The notes under the pieces: generated by a model
The model's database searches: none
Seen by the model: only the letters and a program-made list of their open reading frames with translations
Told to the model about the DNA's origin: nothing
Position numbers and translations under genes: made by a program
Shown: piece after piece, positions 21,591-32,640 of the stretch
Position numbering within the stretch: the stretch's first letter is position 1
Layout of the letters: each line of letters opens with the position of its first letter
From: Crossaster papposus
Taxonomy: Eukaryota; Echinodermata; Asteroidea; Velatida; Solasteridae
DNA: 64,000 bases
Assembly: GCA_037893245.1 (NCBI GenBank)
Contig: JBAIAA010000603.1
Span: 1,302,001-1,366,000, forward strand
Reading direction: 5' to 3'

Positions 21591-22512
21591 GAGGTGACTC
21601 GTCATCTGCTGCTGCTCCTCTGTTGGGTGCCCCACCTGGTGTGGAAGAAGGGCCTGCTGCTCCATAGTGGGCTGGGAGTGAGGAATCACCTGGTGATGGT
21701 GGTGGTGAATCATCTGCTGCTGCTCCACTGTTGGGCGCCCCACCTAGTGTGGAAGAATAGCCTGCTGCTCCATAGTGGGCTGGGAGTGAGGAATTACCTG
21801 GTGATGGTGGTGGTGAATCATCTGCTGCTGCTCCACTGTCGGGTGTCCCACCTAGTGTGGAAGAATGGCCTGCTGCTCCATAGTGGGCTGGGAGCTAGTG
21901 AAGAATCACATGCTGCTGCTCCACTGTTGGGTGCCCCACCTGGTGTGGAAGAATGGCCTGCTGCTCCATAGTGGGCTGGGAGTGAGGAATCACCTGGTGA
22001 TGGTGGTGGTGAATCATCTGCTGCTGCTCCACTGTTGGGTGCCCCACCTAGTGTGGAAGAATGGCCTGCTGCTCCATAGTGGGCTGGGAGTGAAGAATCA
22101 CCTGGTGATGGTGGTGGTGAATCATCTGCTGCTGCTCCACTGTTGGGTGCCCCACCTGGTGTGGAAGAATGGCCTGCTGCTCCATAGTGGGCTGGGAGTG
22201 AGGAATCGCCTGGTGATGGTGGTGGTGATTCATCTGCTGCTGCTCCACTGTTGGGTGCCCCACCTCGTGTGGAAGAATGGCCTGCTGCTCCATAGTGGGC
22301 TGGGAGTGAGGAATTACCTGGTGATGGTGGTGGTGAATCATCTGCTGCTGCTCCACTGTTGGGTGTCCCACCTAGTGTGGAAGAATGGCCTGCTGCTCCA
22401 TAGTGGGCTGGGAGTGAAGAATCACATGGGGGTGGTGAATCATATGCTGCTGCTCCACTGTTGGGTGCCCCACCTGGTGTGGAAGAATGGCCTGCTGCTC
22501 CATAGTGGGCTG
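21590..22512 (-). repeat. 108 bp coding minisatellite, main block
   Basis: About eight and a half direct copies of a 108 bp (36 codon) unit. In the frame that joins the upstream exon and the hAT zinc finger, each copy reads SPPPSPGDSSLPAHYGAAG, then HSSTPGGAPNSGAAADD. One copy near 21892-21907 is 20 bp short and breaks the frame; another near 22425-22450 is 6 bp short and keeps it. His-rich and Leu/Trp-rich readings in other frames are by-products of the 3n unit length. Confidence 0.85.
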
Positions 22513-23225
22513 AAGTCCGGTGGCTTAGTGAAAAAATCGTGACCCGCCGGATTAAAGCACCAAACTTGGCACACTTGTTCTATATGACCCACTGAACAAT
22601 TCTAGAGGGGGGTGCCCGGCTTAGGTGACCTAGGTCAAGGTCAGCATGAGGTCAAAGGTCACGTGGCATGTAATTATGTTTGAATGCGGATATTGATGGC
22701 AAATCAAGGTTGAGAAGCAATTTTTTAGACACTAACTTGTGTAGAGTTGTTCTATAGGACCAACAGAACCATTGTAGAAGGGATGCCCGGCTTAGGTGAC
22801 CTAGGTAATGGTCAGCCTGGGGTCAAAGGTCACGTGGCATATAATAATGCTGTTTAAATGCACATTATGATTGCAAATCAAGGTTGACAAGCAATATTTT
22901 AGACACTTAATTGTGTAGAGTTGCTCTATAGGGCCAATAGAACCATTGTAGAAGGGGTGTCCGGTTGGGATGACCTTTATCAAGGTCAGGCTGAGGTCAA
23001 AGTTCACAAGGCATATAATACTGCATAAATGCAGATCTATGATTGCAAATCAAGGTTGACAATTAAGATAGGCTTTAAATCTTATACTTGTTTTCAAGGA
23101 CCTAAAGGACTATTCTTGATGGGGTCCCGGTTTGGGTGACCTAGGTCAAGGTCAGGCCGAGGTCAAAGGTCACATGGCATATAAAACTGTATAAATGCAG
23201 ATATGATTGGTTAAGTGAAAAAAAT
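22513..23225 (+). repeat. Left arm of the RT element: four ~170 bp units rich in AGGTCA
   Basis: Four direct units share gattgcaaatcaaggttgac, tctatagg, agaaccattgtagaaggg, ggtgacctaggtcaaggtca and gaggtcaaaggtcac. They are inverted relative to the right arm. No coding. Confidence 0.85.
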
Positions 23226-24733
23226 CAAAGGTTCCACAAACATGGAGATTCTTACAAATTAAGCTACTTAACAATTTAAATCAAAATTTCAAATGTTTAT
23301 TTGAATAAATCCAAGATGGCGGCCATATATGTTGTAGAGTTTTTTAGATTGAAATGTTCAAACAGAAAAAGTGATGTTGTTTAAGTGATGGCTTAAAGGC
23401 ACTGGACAACTTTGATAATTGTCAAAGACCAGAATTCTCACGTTGTTTTTGTGTTTATTGGGAAGCAGCGTAATCATACATGTCAGTCACGTTTTTTTTA
23501 ATTTTTAGAGCGATTCTCGGTCACCTGGGAAGGACATTAACGTGAAGGACGTATAATACTGGGTTTTGTGGAATTTTCTTTCTTTTTCTGTGAGGCTATT
23601 ATAATTCTAATGGAGTGCTTTTGCAAGAAGGTATAGCACAGAGAAACCGGTTTATGCAGGCATACTTCAAGGAATGATCAGTTAATTTTTTTGTCTTTTT
23701 TTGGATCAATTCTAGAGTTAGCTGCAGTGAATCAGAACTCATTCTATGTGGGAAGGGGAGGGTGTTTATGGGAGTTGTCACAAGTCAGAACTTTTTCTCA
23801 TCGTTTTCGTAATTTTTTTTGGAGATGCTGAAGCAGTTCTGCTGCGTGAAGTATCATTGGATTTTAGGTGGTGGCTTGGTCTGCAGAGATAAATCTGTAT
23901 AATTTATGATGTGCTGGTATGCCAGCAGTGTGGTTGCGTAACTATCCCGCCCAGAGCGTAATTCTTAATTTAAGTTTTTGTTCTAGTGATATACGCTTCA
24001 TGGGAGGTCAGTTCAGGCCACATTTTTTTCTGCGAGATTGCAGTCTGTAGGAATGGGGGGGGGGGGGGGGGGGGGGGGTGTTTCGTGTACAAGTTTCAAA
24101 AGAACCCCTCCGTGCTTTTCGTTATTTTTTTGAGACGCGGAAAAGGTTCTGCTGACAAGTATCATATGAATTGTATTTGTGACTGATCTGCCGAGATAAA
24201 TCTGTAATTGTACGTTAACTAACTAGTGGGTATGCTAGAAGGTGGCTGTTTGACTGGTCTCTCCAGAGCGTAATTCTTAACTCTTTTTTCCTTTTTTGTG
24301 TAAGACACGCATCTGGGGGTCAGTTTTAGCCACATTATCTCTGCTAGATGACAGTCCGTGGTTGGAGTTCGTGGACGGGCAAATACATCAAACGTCTGCA
24401 GGCCAATTGGGTTAGACATTCCCTAAAAGCGGGAGTTTCAAACCCTGTCTCTGATTTTGGCGACGCAATGACTGGTTTGTGTATTGCCACAGTGGTCCCT
24501 TTGTTTTTAGTTCACACAGTGATTGATTATTACCGGTGATAATATGCCGTCCCCTCTTTTTTTTCCTTTTTTGGAAGGGGAGCAGGGCATATTTTCTGTG
24601 CTATATCATGCACTTCATCAGCCACCCTCTTATATAATTCATTTTGCTTTCCTTGTTTTTATTTGTGTGTCGGTTTATATGACGCATGGCAAGTACAAGG
24701 GGGGGGGGGGGGGTTTGACTTATTTATTTTGTT
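23226..24733. other. Spacer of the RT element: ~300 bp direct repeats and G-runs
   Basis: No gene. Segments near 23820-23980, 24120-24300 and 24300-24540 are diverged direct repeats sharing ttctgctg, gataaatctgtata, gtatgc, gagcgtaattcttaa and aggccacat. Runs of 24 G (24055-24078) and 15 G (24699-24713) occur, and aagatggcggccat lies at about 23312. This is probably 3' noncoding sequence of the reverse-transcriptase gene. Confidence 0.6.
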
Positions 24734-26620
24734 TTAGTCTTGAGATCCATTTCTTTGATCATTGTTTTGTTCTTTCAATAGTTCCAATAGAATTTTCAGA
24801 TTCTCCTCATCAAGATTTTGTTCCTCTTGGTTGGATTGTGGAGATGCTTTAGTCCTAGATCGAACAAGTTCATCTTTTATGTTGTTGTGCCGTTTGTATG
24901 CCAGGATGGGTTGGGTATCAAATAGCCTTTTCAGATATTCGTTTTCGCTAATCAAGGGCCAGTGTTTGAGGATAGCCCGTTTCAGGGCTGGGTGCGCGAC
25001 ATGTGGGTAGTATGGTAGGACGAACACCAGTGGGATATTGTTTTTGTTTTTTTAACGCTTAGGGTCCGCGGGAGTCTTTCCCCTTTGAGAAAGGAGAGCT
25101 AGATCTTCGTTTGTGTATCCGCGCTTTTGAAGTTTGTCTTTGAAGAATTCAACCCTCTCCTCAAAGTCTTTTGAATGGGTACATATACGTTTGTATCTGG
25201 TCACTTCGCCCTTGATTAATCCGCCAAATACCGACTTAGGGTGTGCTGAATCTCGAGCTAGGTACTGAAATGTATCAGTTTTTTTGGTAGCGACTCGAGT
25301 ATCCAATATCCCTTCATGTATAAATCGTTCGCCTTTGTAGATAATAAGGTCGAGAAAGGTGACTTGGCGGTGCGAGATCTCAGACGTGAACTTCAGCGTA
25401 GGGTGAATTTTATTAAGTGATTGCACTAGGTCAACAGCCTGCTTTTCATTTCCGTTAAAGATTATGAGAACATCGTCTCTATATCTCATGTAGCTCACAA
25501 TTGAGGGATTGTGAGGGAGGATTTTGTCTTGTTCGTATTTGAATAGAGTTATGTCACAAATCTCCGGACTGCATTCGCTGCCCATGGCCACGCCAATTGT
25601 TTGTCTGAAAAACTTGCCATTAAATTCAAACGTGTTTAGACGCATAATGAGTTCAAGGAGACGTCGCGCGTGGTCTGTTGTGGGCTTGGGTATTGCGTAT
25701 AGTCTGTCATCGGCCATTGCAAGTGCGTCACAAACTGATTCAATTGCCTCATCTTGTGGGCAGTTAGTGTACATGGATACTATATCCAGTGTCATCAATA
25801 AGTTATCTTGCTCCAATGTCAGGTTTTTTAGTTTTTCAAGCACATGCCCAGAATCGCGTGTGTATGTGCTTTGCTGTTTGACAATTGGGAGCAAAAAATA
25901 GTCTATGTATTTGGATATGGATTGAGTCGGTCCTCCGCAACCACTAATGATTGGCCTCCCCACGAACCGTGTTCCTTCTGGTACTTTTTTGTGAACTTTC
26001 GGTAGGAGGTAAAGGCAAGGTGTTTTAATGTCGTGGTTGCGGGGGTTAAGAAACTCCGATATGTCTTTCGATACGAGTCCGTCCACGTAGAGTTGGCGTA
26101 TGGCTTGAGAGACTAATTCCGCGGTTTCATCGGTCAAGTCCCTGTTAATTTCTTCATAGTGGGGGCCTGTTAATTGTCGTGTCCCTTCACGTATGTAGTC
26201 TTGTTTGTTAAGGACGCACACACCGCGGCCTTTATCGAATTGTTTGATGATAATATCCTGTCTTTTCTTAAGGCCAGATAGCGCAACACGTTCTGCTTTT
26301 GTTATATTTAGTTTGACATTTTGAATTTTCAGTCTGGATAGTTCCTCCAGAGTGCCTTCAATATATGACTCTAGGTTTAGATTGAAGGTAGGTTGGGGAG
26401 TCCAAGTTGAAGGTAGTTTGAACGGGTGTGAGCTTATAGGTCTGACTCTCCCTGCCATTCTTAACCGTAATCTCATCTTTCTGAAGAAGGATCGGGAATG
26501 GCGAAGGATGGTCGACCTTTTTGGTTTTTGGGGGGTCGGGATGAAGTTAAGGCCCCTGCCCAATGCTACCAGTTCAATGTGGGAGAGTTGAGCGTCTGAT
26601 AGATTTTTCACATAAGGCAT
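24734..26620 (-). CDS. Penelope-like reverse transcriptase, one in-frame stop, no GIY-YIG
   Basis: One minus-strand frame runs from ATG at 26620 to 24734, broken only by a TAA at about 25052-25054 (after GKTPADPKR). It encodes roughly 628 residues. Landmarks are FDKGRGVCVLNKQDY, PCLYLLPKVHKK, GRPIISGCGGPTQSISKYID, LDIVSMYTNCPQDEA, GVAMGSECSPEICDI, MRYRDDVLIIF (YRDD where Penelope-like enzymes often have YIDD), and VTFLDLIIYKG. The C-terminal linker has KHWPLI and KDELVRS. After that only about 30 Glu/Gln/Asn-rich residues remain, so the GIY-YIG nuclease common in this class is missing. The 5' arm repeat begins within about 30 bp of the start. Confidence 0.85.
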
Positions 26621-26649
26621 ACTTTTATTGGCCCTCACTTTTGGTTAGA

Positions 26650-27220
26650 GGTGGTATGCACAAAAACTTTGATTTGCAATCATATCTGCATTTCTACAGT
26701 AATTTCTTCAGTAATATATGTCATATGAACTTTGACCTGACCTTGACCTAGGTCACCAAAACTGTACACCCCCTCTAGGGTGATTATGTTGGTCTTATAG
26801 AACACGTGCAAACAATTTAGTGCCTTCAAATCTAGCTTGGCAGCCTTTATTTGCAATCTTATCTGAATTTATAAAATATTATTTAACATGTGACCTTTGA
26901 CCTCGGCCTGACCTTGACCTAGGTCACCAAAACTGTACACCCCCTCTAGGGTGATTATGTTGGTCTTATAGAACACGTGCAAACAATTTAGTGCCTTCAA
27001 ATCTAGCTTGGCAGCCTTTATTTGCAATCTTATCTGAATTTATAAAATATTATTTAACATGTGACCTTTGACCTCGGCCTGACCTTGACCTAGGTCACCT
27101 AAGCCGGGCACCCCTCTCTAGAATTGTTCAGTGGGTCCTATAGAACAAGTGTGCCAAGTTTGGTGCTTTAATCCGGCGGGTCAAGATTTTGCCAAAAATT
27201 GGCGCTAAGCCACTGGACTA
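26650..27220 (-). repeat. Right arm of the RT element, with an exact tandem duplication
   Basis: Inverted counterpart of 22513-23225. Two neighbouring units of about 161 bp (about 26745-26905 and 26906-27066) appear identical by eye, sharing aactgtacaccccctctagg and the downstream text. This suggests a recent unit duplication. The outer 60 bp match the left end inverted. Confidence 0.85.
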
Positions 27221-27292
27221 CTGGGAGTGAGGAATCACCTGGTGATGGTGGTGGTGAATCATCTGCTGCTGCTCCACTGTTGGGTGCGCCAC
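27221..27292 (-). repeat. Displaced start of the minisatellite exon
   Basis: The remainder of the 108 bp unit separated from 22512 by the RT element. On the minus strand it begins right after a taccag acceptor (exon start 27292) and reads GAPNSGAAADDSPPPSPGD in the same frame as the main block, which supports this frame as coding. Confidence 0.8.
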
Positions 27293-27566
27293 CTGGTAAA
27301 TTTAAAATTCATTAAAGTTTTAGTATCGATATTTTTTAATGAGAACTTTAAGCCAGCATTTATAAATAAGAAATATTCTTCCTGTTAAATGGCCCGACAG
27401 AATTTGGTTGTGTAAATTGTTATAACATGTATACAATTTAATCATTACAAAAAGGTCCAAATTCTCTGTCCAATGTTCTTTCAACCTGAGTTCCCTAGAT
27501 AGTGTTTTTTAACACCATTATTATGCATTATAAGTCCCAACTTTATCTTTATCAAGTTCCACTCAC

Positions 27567-27621
27567 TCTGTCTAACAGTAACACCATCCTGGACCTTTCT
27601 TTTGGGATTTTTTGTGGCTTC
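27567..27621 (-). CDS. Small upstream exon of the minisatellite/hAT gene
   Basis: A 55 bp minus-strand exon between an acttgcag acceptor and a GTGAGT donor. It reads EATKNPKRKVQDGVTVRQ and ends in phase 1, which joins in frame to the minisatellite exon at 27292 (forming Ser). The basic PKRK could be a nuclear signal. The join to exons further upstream is not in phase as I read it, so the gene's true 5' end is unknown. Confidence 0.5.
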
Positions 27622-28631
27622 CTGCAAGTAAATATATATATAATAAATCAATAAAACATTTGTTCATATAAATAAATCAATTTTGACATTAAAATTATTT
27701 TAAATATCCTCTGAATCCAAACTATGTACATTAACCCTAAACCAAATCACATTGAAAATTTAAATCTACATAATTTAAAACAAACTTGAATTTAACTGTG
27801 CACCAGTTACACTTTGCAGTTTAACTTAAATCATTGAAGCGTAACATGTTAATTTGATCTTTAAAAAATAAATAAATTGAATACAACACAACATAAAAAT
27901 CATATGTTGAACACGTGAATATAAAAATTATTGTAGATTCGACCTCACATGCCCCCATGTACAATTTTTGGGGAGGTACATGTAACTCTGATGTACTTGA
28001 GCCATAACAGTCCCTCAACAAATCAATGAGTTGAAAAATCATCTTACTGAAGACAAAGTGAGTACCATAGGATAAATAATTGCTGACAAATACTTGAATT
28101 GGACTTATCCAAAACTGTGGCTGATTATTACTGTAGTGATGCCCCAATAAAACAAAACAATAGAGGGACAGACATATCAGATTGAATCTACTATAAATTT
28201 GAAACTATATGTATGAGTGAATAAAATACAAAATGTTGCAAAAAACAAAATGTTGTAAAGAACAAATATTTTTTTTTAAAATTATTAACACCCTAACTCC
28301 GGATGGAGTGTGCAAAATCATATTGATTTTGGAGGATTGAGGACTGTTAGGGTTAACATGAACTCATGTTATGAAACATAAAAAACTATTCATGCATGAA
28401 AACACAGACCGTGAAGAAGTCAGTGTTGGTAAGCTCCGCTTCTTGGTTTGGTAGGAACTAGAATGTTGGTCATTGAAACATGCTATAGGGACTGAATACA
28501 TATCAGACACAAAGTTATGAAGTACACAAGTTTTACATTATTGCAAGTTTTACATTATTATTATTACAAGTTTTACTTCACAAGTTTGTTCATAATTAAA
28601 ACAAAATGTAGTGAAATATATTGGTACTGAC
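27622..28631. other. No clear gene
   Basis: A+T-rich sequence between exons. A 108-codon minus-strand frame at 27821-28147 has no recognised motif; its FVFSKMIFQLIDLLRDCYG stretch could be an exon, but no convincing splice sites were found. tttacattattattattac simple sequence lies near 28530-28570. Confidence 0.4.
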
Positions 28632-29428
28632 CTTCTTGGGGTAACAAACACACAAAATGGTTTGGCACAAAGTTGCTCTCTAAGCTTTCTGATGCTGGGA
28701 GGCCATCCACAGACCACATGATGTAGATTGCTCTTTCAAGTGAAGCACATTCATCAAAAGTCTCCAAAGGAAAAAAAGGCTGATGAAAAATGCCACGGAA
28801 GAGGAAGGGACCCTGCATTTCATAGATGTTAAAAAAGATTTGTAAAACAAAGTGTCTTTCTATAACAATTATTAACAGGTAAATAATTCATTTAAATACG
28901 ACAACCTGCATCACAGCGAAATTAAGAAAATTTAAGAAAAACCAAGGTGAACATTTTTGAAGAGCAAAGAACTCAAAATAACAATAATTATTTTTCTTTG
29001 GAATTACTTTGTCTGTGTAAATGGGCCTGTTTATCACTGTGGCAAGTGCAGGAATTTGCACAAGACTCGACCAAGTCCTTCTGTTTCGGTCCAGCATTTG
29101 GTTAACCAGTTCGCGCCGGATGACGTATATAAACGCAAAAATTTCCCCAGATTTAAAACGGATGACGCTTAAACACGCCAAGTTCAAGTTCGGAAATGTA
29201 TGTCAGCAGTGGGCAAGGCCGGAAATGCGTGGGTGTGCTGCCTGAACACGCTTCGGATTGAGTTTCGTTAAAAATAATCCCGCCCGTGGGCTCGGCGATG
29301 TTAAAATAATCCCGGCGTGAACTGGTCAACCTCCACTTTGATGGTCCTTCGTAGATCCTTAGTGGTTGTCCATGTATCTGAAGCCTTGTCACCCATTGCC
29401 ATACCAAGAGTTACATCCTTATCATGTC
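28632..29428 (-). CDS. Two exons of an unidentified OTU/Vertnin-like protein
   Basis: Exon 29428-29008 (attgcag acceptor, GTAATT donor) and exon 28812-28632 (aaatgcag acceptor, GTCAGT donor) join in phase 0. They read GHDKDVTLGMAMGDKASD, then RTWSSLVQIPALATVINRPI, GPFLFRGIFHQPFFPLETF, IYIMWSVDG and NFVPNHFVCLL. The IPALA...RPIY...IMW...PNHFVxL spacing is like the OTU/Vertnin-type domains of several transposon-associated proteins; that is recall, not a search. The first exon is split by a TTAA MITE (29106-29325). Removing the MITE and one TTAA restores the frame, which is good evidence that the exon is real. Confidence 0.5.
29106..29325. repeat. TTAA-flanked MITE, copy 2
   Basis: 220 bp, same family and orientation as 11642-11875. 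The left flank is TTAA (29102-29105); the right flank is TCAA, one change from TTAA. It lies within a predicted exon. Confidence 0.9.
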
Positions 29429-29449
29429 CTGCAATATAAAGTAGAGTAC

Positions 29450-31890
29450 CATAGCTTGAGCATATTTTGATCTCCACTTCACAGATACAAATATTAAAGT
29501 TGGTGTGTCCGTGCTTTTAGGGGGTTGCACACGGAACAATAGATTTTCAAATTGAATTGATAATTTTCTCACATTGTATTTGTTATGATCTTTCGAATGA
29601 GACATCCCACCAAAAAAATGCTGGAGGACAAACGACCGAGAAGTTGAGCCAATTTCCGAACTATGAGAGTGTTCGCCTGTAAAACTTGTTGGAAGTGATC
29701 TACGATTTGGTTGAACTTCTCCACTGGAAGTGACAATTACCGTACTTCGAGTTGATGTGAAACCCCAGTTATGTAATTTGTTGTGCAGGTTGGAATTGAG
29801 ATTTTTCGTGAGTACCATTGCTGTGAAGTTGTGTTTTTTTATCTGGACGATATCCTCATACTGGGCAGATCGTCGGAAGATCACAACAAAAATCTCAACG
29901 AATTCCCTCTGCTCGGAGATGAGCTGCCAGAGGTTTCAGAACTTTTGTGAATGTTCGAGGGGCACTTGACAGCCCGAAGGGGAGGCGTGTGAATTGAAAA
30001 ACCTTTCCTTGCCAAATAAAGCGCAGATATTTTTGATGACCCTGAAAAAAGGGAATCATAAAATAAGCATCCTTGACATCAATGGAACCTAGAAAATCTC
30101 CTAGTGACAGTGAATCCTTTACTAATTCAAAGATATTTAAAGAACTTATTTCAAGAACGAAGATTAATCACTGGGCGGAGTTCTCCCGACCTTTGGGGGG
30201 ATCAAAAACAAAGATGAAATAAATTGGCCATTCACTGGTTTTTCCACAGAGACAGCCCCTTTTAAAACTAGCTTTTGAATTTCCTTGTGTGCAATCTGAT
30301 TACGAGATTGTGAATTCCTTTCTGGTACAGGTATTCTGTCCTTTGATTGAATTTTTAGAAATTCTTTTTCAATGTCATGACCAATAACAGACTGGAGTAT
30401 CTAACTATCGCCATTAACAGATTTCCAGTTGGAAATAAAATATCGAAGACGACCTGTCTGGAACACGACATCTACTTTTTAAATTTCTGGTCAAACGAAC
30501 CTCGCTGTGACCTGGTTTTGCCACGACTAGAATAAGATGCAGAATTATAAACTGCATACTTGGGCTTTGTAGCATAACCCGCCGAGCACCCTTGAAATGG
30601 GTTGTTGCCACGAAACTTTCTGTTCACTGCAGAAGAATAAGGAACAAGTATATTTCCCTTATAGTACGATGTTGCATAGGGTGCTGCCGTCTTGGTGACT
30701 TTAGCTGACAGTTTGTTTGCTTTCTCTGCATCCTCGATGTGTTTGACAATTTTTCCACCAAAAAGATGATTCATCGATGGTGAATTTCGTTTGAGGCTGT
30801 CAAACTTTTTGTCAAGTAGTTCTTTGAAGGCATTCTGTCTTGAAAATGCTAGACTCTGACTTGCAGACCCAAGGAGTATAAGTGCCGATGTGAAATGATC
30901 TTTTACCATACATGGTGTCAACTGTGTCTGCGCAAGTTGGATCAACCAAAGTATCAAAAAGATGGGTAAGAGGTAAGGCGGCCTTCAACAGTTGATTATG
31001 TGAATCTTTCAGCTTGTCATCTTGAGAAATCAATAAAGCTCGAGCTTCTCTGAATGATGTTTTTACTTGACTTGGTAACTCCGGAGCCTTGAAATATGGT
31101 TCCTGGTCAACTGGTACTTGATGGGATTGCATCTCTTTTTTGAACTCTTCATGTCCCAATTTATTTGAGCGCATATCTTCCTACCAAGTCAGAACTTTAT
31201 TTGTCACCAGAATACCCGAAGTCTTGCGATGAGGGTTACGAAATGTACTCGCCCCGTCACGCCCGTGGGAATCCGATTCAGTTTCTGCATCGCCGCCAAT
31301 TTCCGATCGTGCCGTTCCGACACTCTCAAAATCCAGATTTACGTCATCACCAGAGCTGATCGCGATATTTCCGCTCCAAATGGTCGGACTCAGCGCCGGA
31401 GGGAGGGAGAGTTGTCCCGGGGTAGAAGGATTTCCCAAGTGTGGAAGATAAATCTGCTGGGTAGCATTAGGCGGCCACTGCGGTGCCGCGTTAAGCCACG
31501 GAAATGTCCAATATGGCGGAGGCATGGGCTTCGCCATGTTGAATGTCTGCTGCCTGCTTGCGGTGCTTAATGCTCCAGGCAGAAAATTCCATTGCTGCCC
31601 GGGGTAGTACGATGGCCCTGGCGGATTGTGAGGGGGCGGACCCAAGGCAAGGTCTGCCCGGACTCGTGTTCTACCACGTGTCTAGCCTGTGGTGCTCTAG
31701 ACACATGTGGGGAAACGGAATTCCCAATCCCACGCCGGTGTCGAAAATTGGGCGAGGCAGCCCACTTTCCAGTTCTACTGCTGGTGGCTCAGCCCGAGGC
31801 CGCAAGGCTGGAGCCAGAGGTGAGGTTGACGAGACCATGGACGACGGTCTAGAGGTACCGGTTCCGGGCACATCTTTAGTCTGTAGCTTG
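29450..31890 (-). pseudogene. DIRS-like retroelement relic (gag and partial reverse transcriptase)
   Basis: Minus strand. A Pro-rich gag start (31871 to 31181, with an acidic SSGDDVNLDFESV block) is followed by SQVKTSFREARALL (31174-30900) and ALILLGSASQSLAFSR with FKELLDKKFDSLKR and HLFGGKIVKHIED (30890-30720), typical of DIRS gag. Then come reverse-transcriptase blocks GSIDVKDAYFMIPF, KYLRFIWQGKVFQFTRLPFG and LSSAPRTFTKVLKPL (about 30120-29930). Frameshifts occur near 30900 and 29880, and the catalytic, RNase H and tyrosine-recombinase parts are missing or unreadable beyond about 29500. The truncated element lies upstream of the OTU-like exons. Confidence 0.75.
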
Positions 31891-32510
31891 TCGCTGATTA
31901 TCCTTTCTTATACGAAATGTCGAAGCGATGTTTGTAAACTTGTGAGAAAAACGAATTTGATATATACATATGTGCTACGCAGTTGAAGACGTAGTGAAAA
32001 ATACGTGTGTATCAAACCGTACCACAAGAAACAAAGACATGCTTCAGTGGTTTCTTGGGGTTCTTATACCTTACTGCTAGAGGTAATTTGCATTTGTATG
32101 AATGAAGGAATGAACCATTTTCTTCAAAGGGTGGTCAAACCGTATTAAAGGAAACAATAATACAAAGTGAGTCTCGACGACGAGGACGAAATATAATCAG
32201 AGAAGATTTCCCACAAAGATGGTGGCTTCGAAACGAAAGTTTGATTTGCCACAGCGCATGCGCGGTTATTCTTAAGGTAAACAATTATTAATCAAAATAT
32301 TACAGTTAAATAAAACCAAAATATATAAATTGATAAATCTTTTTGTTTCGTCAAGGGTTCACTTGAATTAAAATTGGAAAATATTTTAATATTTTACATT
32401 GATGTACATCTGGGCGTTTTAATAAAACTCAGGTTTATGCCGCTTGGTGGTGCTATACAACATTTAATTGGTTGGTTGTGAGATAGGCCTAACATGCCAT
32501 AATTATTTTA
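31891..32510. other. No gene; probable DIRS flank
   Basis: Two diverged direct copies of caaaccgtaYYacaRgaaacaa occur near 32012 and 32146; they may be part of the DIRS terminal region. No reading frame of note. Confidence 0.4.
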
Positions 32511-32513
32511 AGT

Positions 32514-32640
32514 TCAGCCCATGTGGGGCCCATGTGCGTTTACATGGGCTGACGTGGGCAAATGTAATTTCCTGCCTGCCAAGGTAGCAAATATGGGGCC
32601 CAGATGGGTTACAGATGGGTTACATGTGGTACATATGGGT
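32514..32640. repeat. Hairpin and short iterations of catgggcc/gggttaca
   Basis: cagcccatgtg and acatgggctg (about 32516-32555) form an inverted pair. They are followed by short repeats gggcccagatgggttacagatgggttacat. Typical of small noncoding repeats. Confidence 0.6.

Larger units (their letters stand above)
22513..27220 (-). mobile_element. TIR-bounded element carrying a Penelope-like reverse transcriptase
   Basis: This 4708 bp block splits one minisatellite unit. The undisturbed units read gtgggctgggagtgag; here the left side ends gtgggCTG and the right side resumes CTGggagtgag, so CTG is a 3 bp target duplication. The ends are inverted copies: AAGTCCGGTGGCTTAG on the left and TAGTCCAGTGGCTTAG reading in from the right. 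The match then continues through gacccgccggattaaagcac and long arms made of repeats of about 170 bp. Inside is one minus-strand reverse-transcriptase gene. Penelope elements can have inverted LTR-like flanks, but a clean 3 bp duplication with TIRs is more like a DNA transposon. Confidence 0.8.

Noticed and set aside
22048..22371. Minus-strand poly-His/Gln repeat protein
   Set aside because: Alternative frame of the same minisatellite; not the frame that continues into the hAT gene or starts at the 27292 acceptor.
21590..22512. CRISPR-like array
   Set aside because: Units are contiguous with no unique spacers, and the genome is eukaryotic.
21865..22542. Long plus-strand frame with repeated Leu/Trp/His-rich peptides
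   Set aside because: It is the antisense by-product of the 108 bp minisatellite (unit divisible by three). The minus-strand frame joins flanking exons and the zinc finger.
24055..24078. Poly-G as a structural or regulatory G-quadruplex
   Set aside because: Several similar G or C runs occur (24699, 38892, 44916, 55423, 59792) with no shared context; more likely simple-sequence expansions.
31543..31986. 147-codon plus-strand ORF over the DIRS gag
   Set aside because: Antisense to the Pro-rich gag reading, which has recognisable downstream gag blocks on the minus strand.
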